A stretch of DNA of 64,000 nucleotides, from contig NZ_OMKW01000001.1 of assembly GCF_900302495.1 (NCBI RefSeq), positions 744,001 to 808,000 of the forward strand. The letters run 5' to 3'. Below are positions 1-8,442 of this stretch, piece after piece. Position 1 is the stretch's first letter; each line of letters opens with the position of its first letter. The DNA comes from Pontivivens insulae (GTDB lineage: Bacteria > Pseudomonadota > Alphaproteobacteria > Rhodobacterales > Rhodobacteraceae). The position numbers and the translations under genes were made by a program. The notes under the pieces were generated by a model, which saw nothing but the letters and a program-made list of their open reading frames with translations, did no database searches and was not told the origin of the DNA.

Positions 1-490
1 GCATTGCGCTAAAGGACTTAATTGACGATGAATCCAGCCAATCCGTCAGCGCGCGAATTGGTCGAACGTCAGAATGCGGAAAGACGAAGAACTCGTCAGC
101 ATCCACAACGAGTGTCCAGTGATCATGTCCATGTCGAGCCTGCAGGTAGTTGATCCAGTCTGAACCGAATCGCGCTGCTTTGTAGCTTGCATCAGTGTGC
201 CAGACAGACACATCTGGCTGGCCTGCCAGATACTCCGCCGTTCCGTCATCCGACCCGTTGTCGACGAAGAAAAAGTGATCGATCCCGAGATTTCGATAGT
301 AGGTGAAAAAATAGGGCAGGCGGATCAGTTCATTGCGCAGAGTGCAGAACAGAAGGATCGCATCAGGCCGAATTTGGGCGGTGCGGTCTACGGCGCATTT
401 CAATTCGCGCCCCTTGCGGATTGCCCGCACTTGCAGCCCACGGCGCTTGGCCCGCAACGCAAGTTGCCTGGCAATCCTCAACGCCTTCAT
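1..490 (-). CDS. Glycosyltransferase, GT2-like (partial, C-terminus beyond window)
   Basis: The minus-strand reading frame runs open from an ATG at 490 to the window edge (163 codons), so only the N-terminal part is seen. After a basic N-terminus it shows a nucleotide-sugar binding pattern: CTLRNELIRLPYFFTYYRNL, then FFFVDNGSDDGT, then a DxD-type metal site in VVDADEFFVF. This is the layout of the Glyco_tranf_2_4 group of family 2 glycosyltransferases, which typically act on surface glycans. It follows the GT4 gene by 21 bases and is probably the last visible member of the cysQ-kdsB-GT2-galU-GT4 operon. A TGA in the same frame (the stop of the GT4 gene) lies eight codons upstream and fixes the start region. 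Acceptor and sugar cannot be told. Confidence 0.85.
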   Translation of the reverse strand, partial: MKALRIARQLALRAKRRGLQVRAIRKGRELKCAVDRTAQIRPDAILLFCTLRNELIRLPYFFTYYRNLGIDHFFFVDNGSDDGTAEYLAGQPDVSVWHTDASYKAARFGSDWINYLQARHGHDHWTLVVDADEFFVFPHSDVRPIRALTDWLDSSSIKSFSAM

Positions 491-511
491 GCTGCCCCCG
501 CTACCGGCTTT

Positions 512-1594
512 TCAGCCCAAAACATCCTGCAACGCTTCCCCATAAGCGTTCGGCCCCCACCGCTCAATTTCTGAGAAATTACGGCTAATGGACGAAAATT
601 GCGAGATATTCTTATGGATAGCCTCGATCCATTGTTCAGGCGAAGTCGCTGGCAGAAGGGTGACGGCCTCTCTATGCACCTCACGCAGTTCCTCAAGGTC
701 CGTCGCGATCACGGGAAGATCGGCCAATATTGCCTCTGCAATGGGCAGGCCAAACCCCTCAGCCAGTGAGGGAAAGACCAACCCTTCGGACTGGTGATAA
801 AGAGCTGCGAGTGCGGGGTCATCAAGATCTTGATGCCAAGTTACAACGCCGCTTTGTGCCGCATGATGCAACCGATTGAGCAGGTCTTGGGACTCCCACC
901 CTGCGCGCCCCACGATCGTAAGCGCAGGGCGTTCTGCTGCGGGCATGCGTTCCCAGATGTCGAGGAGGAAGCCAGTATTCTTTCGCGGCTCAATCGTGCC
1001 AACGGCTAAGAAACCATGGCGCTCGGTGACAGGCCGGTTCGGGGCTAAGGGTCGGTGCACGGGTGGGCGGATCACGACGTGTTCTTGGCCCTCAGGCGGT
1101 TCGCCAAGTGTATTCATCCACTTTCGCCGACCAACATCTGTGAGGTGAATGATGCAGTCCGCGTGGGCGGCGACGGCCGGCCATTGGCGTTCCGCCTTCC
1201 GTCGAGACGCTGATGTGGCGTAGCTTGGATGAAGTACGGGGATGATGTCGTGCACCATCACGACAATGCGCACGCCTCGCTTTTTCAGCAGGACCAACAG
1301 CTCCGCCGGTGGAAGGTTGTGCCCAACGCTGAGATATGTTGCAGCACGCTGTGCGATGCCATCGGCCAGGTGCCGAAGGGGGCGAAAAGACTTGGTGCGA
1401 TCACGATCTGGCTCAAGGGCGTGCGGTCCGTCCACCAGTTGAAAGCTGCTCGCACTTCGAAAGACAGCGCAGCTTTCAGTGTTCGAAAGCAACAAACGGG
1501 CGGTGTCGGCCTCAACCCGGTCGATCCCGGTGGGTTGACCCGCAATCTTTCGGTTGGCGGTGCGGGTCAGGTCGACACAGACCCGCACGGTCAT
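512..1594 (-). CDS. Glycosyltransferase family 4 (GT-B)
   Basis: A GT-B retaining glycosyltransferase of about 360 residues. Family marks are the GTIEPRKN segment near residue 200, where the donor-binding C-terminal domain begins, and FPSLAEGFGLPIAEA near residue 275, which carries the E-x7-E pair that holds the nucleotide sugar. The N-terminal acceptor domain is less conserved, as usual. The ATG at 1594 shares its A with the galU stop codon (TGATG). A GTG one codon upstream would give a 4-base overlap and is an equally possible start. Coupling to galU suggests use of UDP-glucose or a related donor in exopolysaccharide or LPS assembly, but that is inference from context. Confidence 0.88.
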   Translation of the reverse strand: MTVRVCVDLTRTANRKIAGQPTGIDRVEADTARLLLSNTESCAVFRSASSFQLVDGPHALEPDRDRTKSFRPLRHLADGIAQRAATYLSVGHNLPPAELLVLLKKRGVRIVVMVHDIIPVLHPSYATSASRRKAERQWPAVAAHADCIIHLTDVGRRKWMNTLGEPPEGQEHVVIRPPVHRPLAPNRPVTERHGFLAVGTIEPRKNTGFLLDIWERMPAAERPALTIVGRAGWESQDLLNRLHHAAQSGVVTWHQDLDDPALAALYHQSEGLVFPSLAEGFGLPIAEAILADLPVIATDLEELREVHREAVTLLPATSPEQWIEAIHKNISQFSSISRNFSEIERWGPNAYGEALQDVLG

Positions 1595-2499
1595 CACTTC
1601 GCCGGGTCTGCCAAGCGCTCCGAAAGATCGAGGGAGCCAAGGAAAGATGCGAGCTCATCACGCAGCTCGGATCGCGCAAGGCCGAAAGCAACGGTCGCTT
1701 GCAGGTAGCCTGCCTTTGACCCGCAATCAAAACGTTCACCTGCAAACCGCAGGCCGTAGACACCCTCTTCGCTGGGGATTTGCCTTGCGATTGCGTCGGT
1801 CAACTGAATTTCATCACCGGCACCCCGTTCCTTCCGGTTCAGTTGACGCATGACGTTGGGGGTCAGGATATACCGGCCGATGACGGCTAGGTTTGACGGC
1901 GCCTCATCCACCGGTGGTTTCTCAACCATGCCGCTGACACGGATGCAATCTTCGCCGGTGTCCTCATCAACACCCAGTATGCCGTAGCTGCTGACCTTGT
2001 CTGTGGGGACTTCCATCGCTGCGACGATGTTGCCGCCCGTTTCTTCATGCGCCTCGACCATCTGTGTCAGGCAGCCCGGTGAGCCTTGGATGACGTCATC
2101 GGGGAGCAGAACCGCGAAAGGTTCATTCCCGATCAGGCGGCGCGCGCACCAGACGGCGTGCCCAAGGCCCATCGCCTCTTTCTGGCGGACATAGGCGATT
2201 GCGCCGCTGTCCATCTCGGTCTTGCGCAGCTCTGCCAGGAGATCAGCCTTCTCTTTCTTGCGAAGAACCTTTTCCAGTTCCGGTGCCGCGTCGAAATAAT
2301 CCTCAAGGCTTTGCTTGCCGCGCGCTGTCACAAAGATGAATTCGCGAATGCCGGCATCGCGGGCCTCGTCAATCGCGTACTGGATCAGTGGCCTGTCGAC
2401 CAATGTCATGATTTCCTTCGGGATGGACTTGGTTGCAGGCAGAAACCGTGTTCCAAGTCCGGCGACAGGAAAGATGGCTTTGGTGACTTTACGTTTCAT
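1594..2499 (-). CDS. galU: UTP-glucose-1-phosphate uridylyltransferase
   Basis: Makes UDP-glucose from UTP and glucose-1-phosphate in the cytoplasm, supplying glycan synthesis. The N-terminus AIFPVAGLGTRFLPATKS is the nucleotide-binding signature of GalU, followed by IPKEIMTLVDRPLIQYAIDE. Other family segments are VLLPDDVI (metal and sugar binding), VEKPP and RFDCGSKAGYLQA. The 301-residue length is normal. The open frame extends 38 codons further upstream, but the ATG at 2499 starts at the conserved N-terminus and has GGGAG about 12 bases before it. It lies between two glycosyltransferase genes in the same operon, which fits a dedicated supply of UDP-sugar for that locus. Confidence 0.97.
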   Translation of the reverse strand: MKRKVTKAIFPVAGLGTRFLPATKSIPKEIMTLVDRPLIQYAIDEARDAGIREFIFVTARGKQSLEDYFDAAPELEKVLRKKEKADLLAELRKTEMDSGAIAYVRQKEAMGLGHAVWCARRLIGNEPFAVLLPDDVIQGSPGCLTQMVEAHEETGGNIVAAMEVPTDKVSSYGILGVDEDTGEDCIRVSGMVEKPPVDEAPSNLAVIGRYILTPNVMRQLNRKERGAGDEIQLTDAIARQIPSEEGVYGLRFAGERFDCGSKAGYLQATVAFGLARSELRDELASFLGSLDLSERLADPAK

Positions 2500-2602
2500 C
2501 GGGTTCAATTTCTCCCATAGCGCCGGAACCGGCTGGCGTAGCTCATCATCACTGGGTGACGCACACAGCAGCTTAGGCGGCGGTGTGCGGTGCAACCAAG
2601 TG

Positions 2603-3865
2603 CTAAAGAGCACCTAGTACTGTTTCTTGAAGAGTCTCTAAATCGTCGGTTGCAGGGATATGTTTCCGATTCCCGTCAACGCAGAGGAGCCAACTGCGAT
2701 CGCGATTGGCGTGCAACGTTACATTCGGTGCGCGTTGTTGCTTGATCCGCGCCAATTCCCGCCGCACAGCACCGGACCATCGTCGATCCCGTGTTCTGCG
2801 TGCGTATAGGCCACCTGAGTGAAGCCAATATCCTTCATGAGTGAGACGGACCTGACGTCGGCTGTTCAAATATCGCCATGCGAGCAGGGTAACCTCGCAT
2901 TCGCTACCGACGAGGCGTCGGGCAAGTTCGTGTGCTTGGTGCCGTGTCCTTAGCCGCGATGCGATGACAACTCGCGCCCGTGCACTTTTGGGCAAATCGG
3001 ACCGGGACGGCTCGTTCATGAATTTGAGGCGACATGCTTCCGTTGCGCTGAGCGCCCCGTTCAGGCCAAGACGCAATGCGTCCAACCTTTCCGATAGCTG
3101 CGTGGCGTCTAGCCGACCGATTTGAAACCTGCGTAGCAATCTGCGGCGTTGTTCGGCGAGGAATTGGGCTTTCGCCGTTTCATGCAATGGGGCAGGCAGG
3201 TGTTTGTCGCAGAACCTGGCAAGGGACTGGCCCATATGTTTAAAGCCCGACGCGTTTGCCGTTGCGCCGCGAATGGCGTTCGGGGCCGCAGAATGGTGCA
3301 CTTCCGCAGCGTCCACCCAAGCGCTCTTCCATCCCGCAGCCTCCATGCGCAGCAACAGGTCAGTCTCGTCGAGATAGTAACGAAACTCCGGGTCAAAGCC
3401 GCCGAGTTCCTTCACGGCCGCGCGACGGAGCATCATGTTGGTGCCGTTCAGCTTTACGTGGGCCCCATCCAGCCGATCAGCGCCGTCGGCATCGAACCGG
3501 GTCTCTCCCCACTGAATCTGGATTCCATCGGAGCCGCGCACGGGCCCGCCCGCCGCTCCGACGCGGGGGGTGTCAAAGGCTGGGAGCAGATGGCCAAGCC
3601 AGCCCGGTTCGGGTGCCGCGTCGTCGTCACAAAATGCGATCAAGTCGCCGGTTGCGATGCTCAACCCCACGTTTCTGGCGGATGCGACGTTGTTTCCCTT
3701 AATGTGCGCCCAGGTCACCCGCAGGTCGAGGGGGATCGCCTTGTCAGAAACGACGATGACCTCATCCGCCGGTCGCCGTTGGGCAAATATGGCCGTGAGT
3801 GCGCGGGCCAGATGATGATCGCGTTGTCCGGTGTGCAGAATTATGACCGAGACACACGACGTCAT
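2603..3865 (-). CDS. Glycosyltransferase family 2 with extra C-terminal domain
   Basis: GT-A fold glycosyltransferase of 420 residues. The N-terminal ~250 residues carry the GT2 pattern: SVIILHTGQRDHHLARAL, then FCDDDAAPEPGWL (DDD metal site near residue 80), then LGGFDPEFRYYLDETDLLLR with the ED-like catalytic region. The C-terminal ~170 residues are rich in Arg and Leu, resemble no family I can name, and may bind the acceptor or membrane. The chosen ATG lies 7 bases after the kdsB stop; an upstream in-frame ATG would overlap kdsB by 44 bases and is less likely. Part of the minus-strand polysaccharide operon. Confidence 0.87.
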   Translation of the reverse strand: MTSCVSVIILHTGQRDHHLARALTAIFAQRRPADEVIVVSDKAIPLDLRVTWAHIKGNNVASARNVGLSIATGDLIAFCDDDAAPEPGWLGHLLPAFDTPRVGAAGGPVRGSDGIQIQWGETRFDADGADRLDGAHVKLNGTNMMLRRAAVKELGGFDPEFRYYLDETDLLLRMEAAGWKSAWVDAAEVHHSAAPNAIRGATANASGFKHMGQSLARFCDKHLPAPLHETAKAQFLAEQRRRLLRRFQIGRLDATQLSERLDALRLGLNGALSATEACRLKFMNEPSRSDLPKSARARVVIASRLRTRHQAHELARRLVGSECEVTLLAWRYLNSRRQVRLTHEGYWLHSGGLYARRTRDRRWSGAVRRELARIKQQRAPNVTLHANRDRSWLLCVDGNRKHIPATDDLETLQETVLGAL

Positions 3866-3872
3866 GGGCAGG

Positions 3873-4676
3873 TCAGTCCAGCCCCTGTGCTGACAGAATT
3901 GCCTCAATACGGGCAACGTCGACAGGGTTGTTCAGCTCCCAGAACGCACGCCCCCGTGCTTCAACCTCAACGCATTGAACATGGAGTCCATGCTCCATGA
4001 AGCGTAGCTGTTCGAGACCCTCCCATTTTTCCAGACGGCCTTCGGGAAGCTGGGCATAGCGGCTTAGTGCGTCTGGCCGGTAGGCGTATACGCCCACATG
4101 ATGAAAGACGGGGTTTTCCTCACCTTCCGCGAAATCGCGTCCGGTGTAGGGCAACACTTCTTTTGAGAAGTAAAGCGCGCGACCTGTCTGGTCGAAAACG
4201 GCGGTCGTGCCGCCGACGCGGTCATTCTTGCGATCTTCCTTGAAACCGCGCAGAGCGTCTGCATCCGTTCTCAGCACAGGTGTTGCGACCGCGGCATCTG
4301 GATTTGCCTCAAGACCGGCGACCAGATCGGAAATGAACCAGGCCGGTGTGAGAGGCGCATCCCCTTGAAGATTCACCACGATACCGGGCTGGTGATCAAT
4401 ACGTCCGAGCACGTCGGCGCATCGCTCCGTCCCGTTTCGGCAGCTCTCGGCAGTCATCACGACCTTTGCGCCAAAACGCTCCGCATGGTCTTTGATCCGA
4501 TCATCATCGGTTGCAACGACTACATCCGCTTCGATGTCGACTGACATTGCTGCATCCCAGCTTCGGCGGATCAGAGATTTGCTTTCCCCACCAGCGCCCG
4601 TGAGTTCGACAAGCGGTTTCCCAGGATACCGTGTCGATGCATAGCGTGCGGGAATGACAATCAGAACATCGGTCAT
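3873..4676 (-). CDS. kdsB: 3-deoxy-manno-octulosonate cytidylyltransferase
   Basis: Activates KDO as CMP-KDO for lipopolysaccharide inner core or KDO-containing capsule. Family motifs are clear: VIPARYASTRYPGKPL at the N-terminus, VVVATDDDRI, ESCRNGTERCADV and NLQGDAPLTP (CTP and metal binding). The 267 residues are slightly longer than typical KdsB, with an extended stretch after the N-terminal strand (LTGAGGESKSL). It overlaps cysQ by 4 bases (ATGA), so translation is probably coupled. Because the neighbours are glycosyltransferases and a KpsM-like permease rather than lpx genes, this copy may serve capsule rather than core LPS; that is inference. Confidence 0.95.
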   Translation of the reverse strand: MTDVLIVIPARYASTRYPGKPLVELTGAGGESKSLIRRSWDAAMSVDIEADVVVATDDDRIKDHAERFGAKVVMTAESCRNGTERCADVLGRIDHQPGIVVNLQGDAPLTPAWFISDLVAGLEANPDAAVATPVLRTDADALRGFKEDRKNDRVGGTTAVFDQTGRALYFSKEVLPYTGRDFAEGEENPVFHHVGVYAYRPDALSRYAQLPEGRLEKWEGLEQLRFMEHGLHVQCVEVEARGRAFWELNNPVDVARIEAILSAQGLD

Positions 4677-5461
4677 TGCTTCAGCTCCACCCCTCTGCCC
4701 ATGGCGATGAAGAAGCTGTTCTCAAATCCCGGCTTGCCATACTGAAACGGTGTATGGTCGTCGAAACGGACAACCTGTCCACCTGCGCCGCGCAAGACAG
4801 CATCCCCGGCAGCGGTGTCCCACTCCATAGTCCGCCCGAGACGGGGGTAGAGGTCGGCCTCCCCTGCTGCGACCAGGCAGAACTTGAGGGATGACCCGGC
4901 GCTCACCAGATCGGCAACGTCATATTTCGCGATGTAGTCATCAGTCGCCTGATCACGGTGGGATTTCGATGCAACCACGCGGAGGGGGCCGTCAGCGGTT
5001 GCGGCCTCAATCGGATGCGTCGCACCGGTCGCCGATTGGAAGGGAGCCTTTTCTTCCACCGATTTTCCATTCGCATCCGTGTAGAAGAGCCTGCCGCGTG
5101 CGGGAGCGTAAACGACGCCACGGGTGGGAACGCCATCTTCGACGAGTGCTATGTTTACCGTGAACTCTCCACGCCGCTTCACAAACTCCTTGGTGCCATC
5201 GAGCGGGTCGACGATGAGGAAAGTCTTTCCTGACTGGGAGTGGGTCTCGGCCTGTTCCTCGGTCACGAGCGTCAAATCCGGAAATGCGGCGCGCAGACCT
5301 GCCGAAATCAGCGCATCCGCTGCTTCATCCGCTGCGGTGACCGGGCTTTCATCCTCTTTGGCGCGCACACCAAAATCATCTGTTCCGTAGATTTCCATGA
5401 TTGCGTCGCCCGCTTCCAGTGCCAGCGCGCGAAACCTCTCCGCAAGGAATTCGTAATCCAT
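4673..5461 (-). CDS. cysQ: 3'(2'),5'-bisphosphate nucleotidase CysQ
   Basis: Removes the 3'-phosphate from PAP (3'-phosphoadenosine 5'-phosphate), the by-product of PAPS-dependent sulfation or sulfate assimilation. The inositol-monophosphatase fold is shown by DESPVTAADEAAD, then FLIVDPLDGTKEFVKR (the DPLDGT Mg-binding loop, near residue 88), and by MEWDTAAGDAVLRGAGG near residue 215. The 262 residues match the family. It is the first gene of the polysaccharide operon on the minus strand, with a roughly 100-base divergent spacer upstream. Together with the sulfotransferase near 30.3-31.1 kb it suggests that sulfated surface glycans are made, which is inference. Confidence 0.95.
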   Translation of the reverse strand: MDYEFLAERFRALALEAGDAIMEIYGTDDFGVRAKEDESPVTAADEAADALISAGLRAAFPDLTLVTEEQAETHSQSGKTFLIVDPLDGTKEFVKRRGEFTVNIALVEDGVPTRGVVYAPARGRLFYTDANGKSVEEKAPFQSATGATHPIEAATADGPLRVVASKSHRDQATDDYIAKYDVADLVSAGSSLKFCLVAAGEADLYPRLGRTMEWDTAAGDAVLRGAGGQVVRFDDHTPFQYGKPGFENSFFIAMGRGVELKQ

Positions 5462-5559
5462 GGGTGTCTATCTCCATACGGAACGTCAGCTTTCCACCGT
5501 GTATGAGACAGGATAGGTTGGCGATACAAGGTGTGAATGCAGTGTGAGCAAAGTCAGCG

Positions 5560-6378
5560 ATGCCAAGATTGCAAAGATATGTCCGGACCACCTCAACCTG
5601 GGAAACCACCCAGGCCTTCATGGATACGCTCTATATCAGCATCATTCGTGAGTTTCGGGGCGCTACGGGCGGCAAGATCACTGGGTTCATTTTCAAGTTC
5701 ATGCGGCCGGTGTTCCTGCTTGGCGCTTTCTATGTGATCTATGAAATTGTGGGCAGGCTTCCCGTAATTCGCGGGGATTTCATGCTGTACCTTCTGACCG
5801 GCATCTTCCTCTATCTCGCCCACATTCAGGCGGTAAAACAGATCAAGGGCATGGGGCACAATCAGGCGGGGATGATGTTCTACGCCAAGACGTCGACACT
5901 GGTGAACATCATGTCCACCGCGATCAACGAGGCCTATATCCTTGCGATTTCAATCATTCTGATCCTTTTGGTGATCTTTCTGTATCGTGGGGAGCTGGAT
6001 ATCTACAATCCGCCGGGGCTGCTCGCGCCCCTGGCGCTTGCCTGGGCCAGTGGCCTCGCCGTTGGACTGCTCTTTATGGCGTTCACACCATTTGCACCCG
6101 GTATTATCCCCGGCCTCTACAATGTGTACCGTCGCTTGCAGATGATCACGAGTGGCAAGATGTTCGTCGCAAATTCCCTGCCGCTCGCAACGCTGCCATT
6201 CTTCTCATGGAACCCGCTGTTTCACACGATTGATCAGGCACGGGGCGAAACATTCGTGAATTACACGCCGATGCGCACGAATATCGAGTACCCGCTGCAA
6301 TTTACGGTCGTCGCAATCACGCTGGCGCTGATCGTGGAATTTGCCTTGCGGATCCGGTCCACGCGCGGCGTGGAATAG
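5560..6378 (+). CDS. Polysaccharide-export ABC permease (KpsM/Wzm-like)
   Basis: An ABC-2 type membrane permease of 272 residues with about six hydrophobic helices (around residues 45-70, 75-95, 125-150, 155-180, 205-225, 240-262). The short cytoplasmic start containing TLYISIIREFRGATGG resembles the amphipathic N-terminus of KpsM/Wzm proteins, which export capsule or O-antigen with an ATPase partner (KpsT/Wzt). No ATPase gene is adjacent. The start at 5560 has a weak ribosome site; an internal ATG at 5620 is possible, but the upstream residues resemble those of relatives. Divergent from the KDO/glycosyltransferase operon, which supports a capsule role. Confidence 0.85.
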   Translation: MPRLQRYVRTTSTWETTQAFMDTLYISIIREFRGATGGKITGFIFKFMRPVFLLGAFYVIYEIVGRLPVIRGDFMLYLLTGIFLYLAHIQAVKQIKGMGHNQAGMMFYAKTSTLVNIMSTAINEAYILAISIILILLVIFLYRGELDIYNPPGLLAPLALAWASGLAVGLLFMAFTPFAPGIIPGLYNVYRRLQMITSGKMFVANSLPLATLPFFSWNPLFHTIDQARGETFVNYTPMRTNIEYPLQFTVVAITLALIVEFALRIRSTRGVE

Positions 6379-6380
6379 CA

Positions 6381-7286
6381 TTACCAGATGACCGGGCCCT
6401 GTTTTTTGAAATGGGCGGCCATGAACTCGATGAACGCGCGAACCTTCGGCTGGGGAAAGCGGCCTGGGGGATAGACGGCATAGATGGAAAGAGGGCGGGT
6501 CGGCAGATCGGGCAGAACCTGGACGGTTCGCCCCTTCTCGATTGAGTCGCGCAGGATAAAGCTTGGAACCTGGCTGATGCCTAAGCCAGCTTCGACCGCG
6601 CGGAGCAGCGCCTCACCGTTATTTGCTGTTAGCTTGCCGCCCGCGCGGATCTGCCGCTCTTGCCCATTGGGTGTCTGAAGTTTCCAGAAGGCGCCGCTTG
6701 CAAGGTTGGAGTAATGCAGCAATTCATGGTCGCTCAGATCATCGATTGTCTGCGGCATGCCGTGCTTCTCGAGATAGGCGGGGCTTGCAACAAGAAGGCC
6801 AATCCCTTCGCCCAACTTGCGCGCCCGCAGGGAACTGTCTGGCAATTCACCGATCCGGATCGCCAGGTCAAATCCTTCAGAGACGAGTTCGACAAAGCGA
6901 TCGTCAAGCATCATCTGAGCGCTTACGTCCGGGTGCTCTAGCAAGAAGTCCGCCACAAGGCCCGATATGTGACTGAGGCCGAACCCCATCGGCACGGAAA
7001 GCCGCAATTCGCCCCGCGGGGCAGATTGCATGGAGCTGACCATTGCGTCAGCGTCCTGCGCCTCAGACAAGACACGCGTGGCCTTGTCGTAATAGGCCAG
7101 CCCAATTTCCGTCGGGCTGACGCGCCGGGTCGTTCGGTTCAGAAGCCGCGCCCCAAGGCGGGCTTCCAGTGCCGACACGTGCTTGGACACCGCTGACTTT
7201 GAGATGGACAGTTTGCGCGAAGCATCGGTGAACCCACCTTGGTCCACGACGCAAATAAACGCCTCCATCTGTGCCAATCGATCCAT
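6381..7286 (-). CDS. LysR-family transcriptional regulator
   Basis: A 301-residue LysR regulator. Residues 1-60 form the winged helix-turn-helix (FTDASRKLSISKSAVSKHVS, then LEARLGARLLNRTTRRVSPT). Residues ~90-295 are the periplasmic-binding-protein-like effector domain, beginning GELRLSVPMGFGLSHISGLV. It resembles the CrgA-like branch (ARLLNRTTRR, SMQSAPRGELRLS). It converges on the ABC permease gene with two bases between stops and has no divergent partner, so its target genes cannot be guessed here. Confidence 0.93.
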   Translation of the reverse strand: MDRLAQMEAFICVVDQGGFTDASRKLSISKSAVSKHVSALEARLGARLLNRTTRRVSPTEIGLAYYDKATRVLSEAQDADAMVSSMQSAPRGELRLSVPMGFGLSHISGLVADFLLEHPDVSAQMMLDDRFVELVSEGFDLAIRIGELPDSSLRARKLGEGIGLLVASPAYLEKHGMPQTIDDLSDHELLHYSNLASGAFWKLQTPNGQERQIRAGGKLTANNGEALLRAVEAGLGISQVPSFILRDSIEKGRTVQVLPDLPTRPLSIYAVYPPGRFPQPKVRAFIEFMAAHFKKQGPVIW

Positions 7287-7346
7287 CTGCTACCTCGCTT
7301 CCGTCCCCCTGACGAAAGCGCTTTTCAGCCAATTTTCAAGGGCGCG

Positions 7347-7925
7347 CTAGGCAGAGCAGAGGTTCATCTGTGTCCTGTACACCTGACTGATCGACTGAAC
7401 CTCTGATGCTGCGCGAAGCAGAAAGTCCTTTTCCCAATATGTGCCACGCGAAAAGCCAGTGTGGCCTTCATGGTAGGCGAGATATTGGGCAAAGCTGTCC
7501 GTCGGGGACAGGCCGTTAGCGCGGACAGTTTGTGTCATGTACCAACCGACGAAATCTGCGGCGTCGCTGAAGCGGTCTCGTCGTGCGTTCGGCTGCCCTG
7601 TCGCCTCTCTGTACCAGTCCCAGGTCCCATTGATCGCCTGGGCATAGCCATAGGCACTGCTGGTGCCCGGGGAGGCGTGTTGCTGAAAGCGGCTTTCACG
7701 CCAGATGATGCCCATCATCACATCGACCGGCATGCCCCAGCGGTTGGATGAGGCGTATATCGCGTCACGCCAATGTGGACGTTCCGCAAAGATTGCGCAG
7801 ATGTTCAAAAGATTGCTGGGCGCGTCGTCGCGACCAACGGTCGCAACTTGGGGGGCAGGTGCAGTGCAGGCCACCAAAAGGGTGAGCAGCCCTGCACTTG
7901 TCAGGCGGGCCAGATGGCGAAGCAT
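7347..7925 (-). CDS. Lytic transglycosylase SLT-domain lipoprotein
   Basis: A short (192 residues) predicted outer-membrane lipoprotein. The signal peptide ends in a lipobox LLVAC, with Cys about residue 20. The rest is an SLT-type lysozyme-like domain: MGIIWRESRFQQHASPG contains the catalytic Glu of the ES motif, followed by SSAYGYAQAINGTWDWYRE (the GYAQ motif) and YLAYHEGHTGFSRG. It would cleave peptidoglycan glycan strands from the periplasmic face. Small stand-alone SLT lipoproteins of this sort are common in Rhodobacterales. It is divergent from hspQ. Confidence 0.9.
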   Translation of the reverse strand: MLRHLARLTSAGLLTLLVACTAPAPQVATVGRDDAPSNLLNICAIFAERPHWRDAIYASSNRWGMPVDVMMGIIWRESRFQQHASPGTSSAYGYAQAINGTWDWYREATGQPNARRDRFSDAADFVGWYMTQTVRANGLSPTDSFAQYLAYHEGHTGFSRGTYWEKDFLLRAASEVQSISQVYRTQMNLCSA

Positions 7926-8050
7926 GGGGGCATTTTCCTGTATCTATGACTGTCTCGGGTTCGCTCAATACGGCAGACCTTGTATCCGGTCCGTCCGTCA
8001 TATCGCCTATATTACAGCATTACGTGCCTTTGCGGCACTCTCTTTTTTGC

Positions 8051-8078
8051 GAGGGCTGTACCCTTGGCCTCAGCCCTC
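8051..8078 (+). promoter_or_regulatory. Hairpin in the leader of hspQ
   Basis: A perfect 8-bp inverted repeat (GAGGGCTG at 8051-8058, CAGCCCTC at 8071-8078, 12-base loop) lies 35 bases before the hspQ start and is preceded by six T residues. No T-run follows it, so it does not look like a normal terminator for the plus strand. As hspQ is a heat-shock gene, a 5'-leader structure with a regulatory role is possible, but nothing in the sequence proves it. Confidence 0.4.
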
Positions 8079-8112
8079 AACTATGCGAAGCGAAGGGGCA
8101 GGAGGCGGAGCC

Positions 8113-8436
8113 ATGGAACGTACTGCAAAATTCTCTCTCGGTTCGGTTGTGCGACACCGGATTCATCCGTTCCGCGGCGTCGTGTTCGATATTGATCCGA
8201 CATTCGCCAACACAGAGGAGTGGTGGCAGGCCATCCCAGAGGATCATCGCCCGGCGAAAGACCAGCCGTTCTATCATCTCTTTGCTGAGAATGAGACGAG
8301 CTATTACGTCGCCTATGTCAGCGAGCAGAACCTGTTGGCCGATGAAAGCGGAGAGCCGATCGACCATCCAGATATCGGAGAGATGTTCGATCTGCTGGAA
8401 GATGGCCGCTACCGCCTTGCGGGCGCCACTCACTAG
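8113..8436 (+). CDS. hspQ: Heat shock protein HspQ
   Basis: A 107-residue YccV/HspQ-like protein. HspQ binds hemimethylated DNA in vitro and, in enterobacteria, is a specificity factor that enhances Lon degradation. Family segments are AKFSLGSVVRHRIHPFRGVV, FDIDPTFANTEEWW and QPFYHLFAENETSYYVAYVS. The ATG at 8113 is preceded by an excellent ribosome site (GGAGGCGGAG). The frame is open much further upstream, but that part is not conserved. Single gene, divergent from the transglycosylase gene and convergent with the gamma-glutamyltransferase gene. Confidence 0.93.
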   Translation: MERTAKFSLGSVVRHRIHPFRGVVFDIDPTFANTEEWWQAIPEDHRPAKDQPFYHLFAENETSYYVAYVSEQNLLADESGEPIDHPDIGEMFDLLEDGRYRLAGATH

Positions 8437-8442
8437 CCCTCT

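Noticed and set aside
3149-4000. Long plus-strand open frame (283 codons) opposite the GT2 and kdsB genes
   Set aside because: It is a mirror of well-recognised minus-strand genes in GC-rich DNA; its translation is rich in Arg, Gly and His without motifs.
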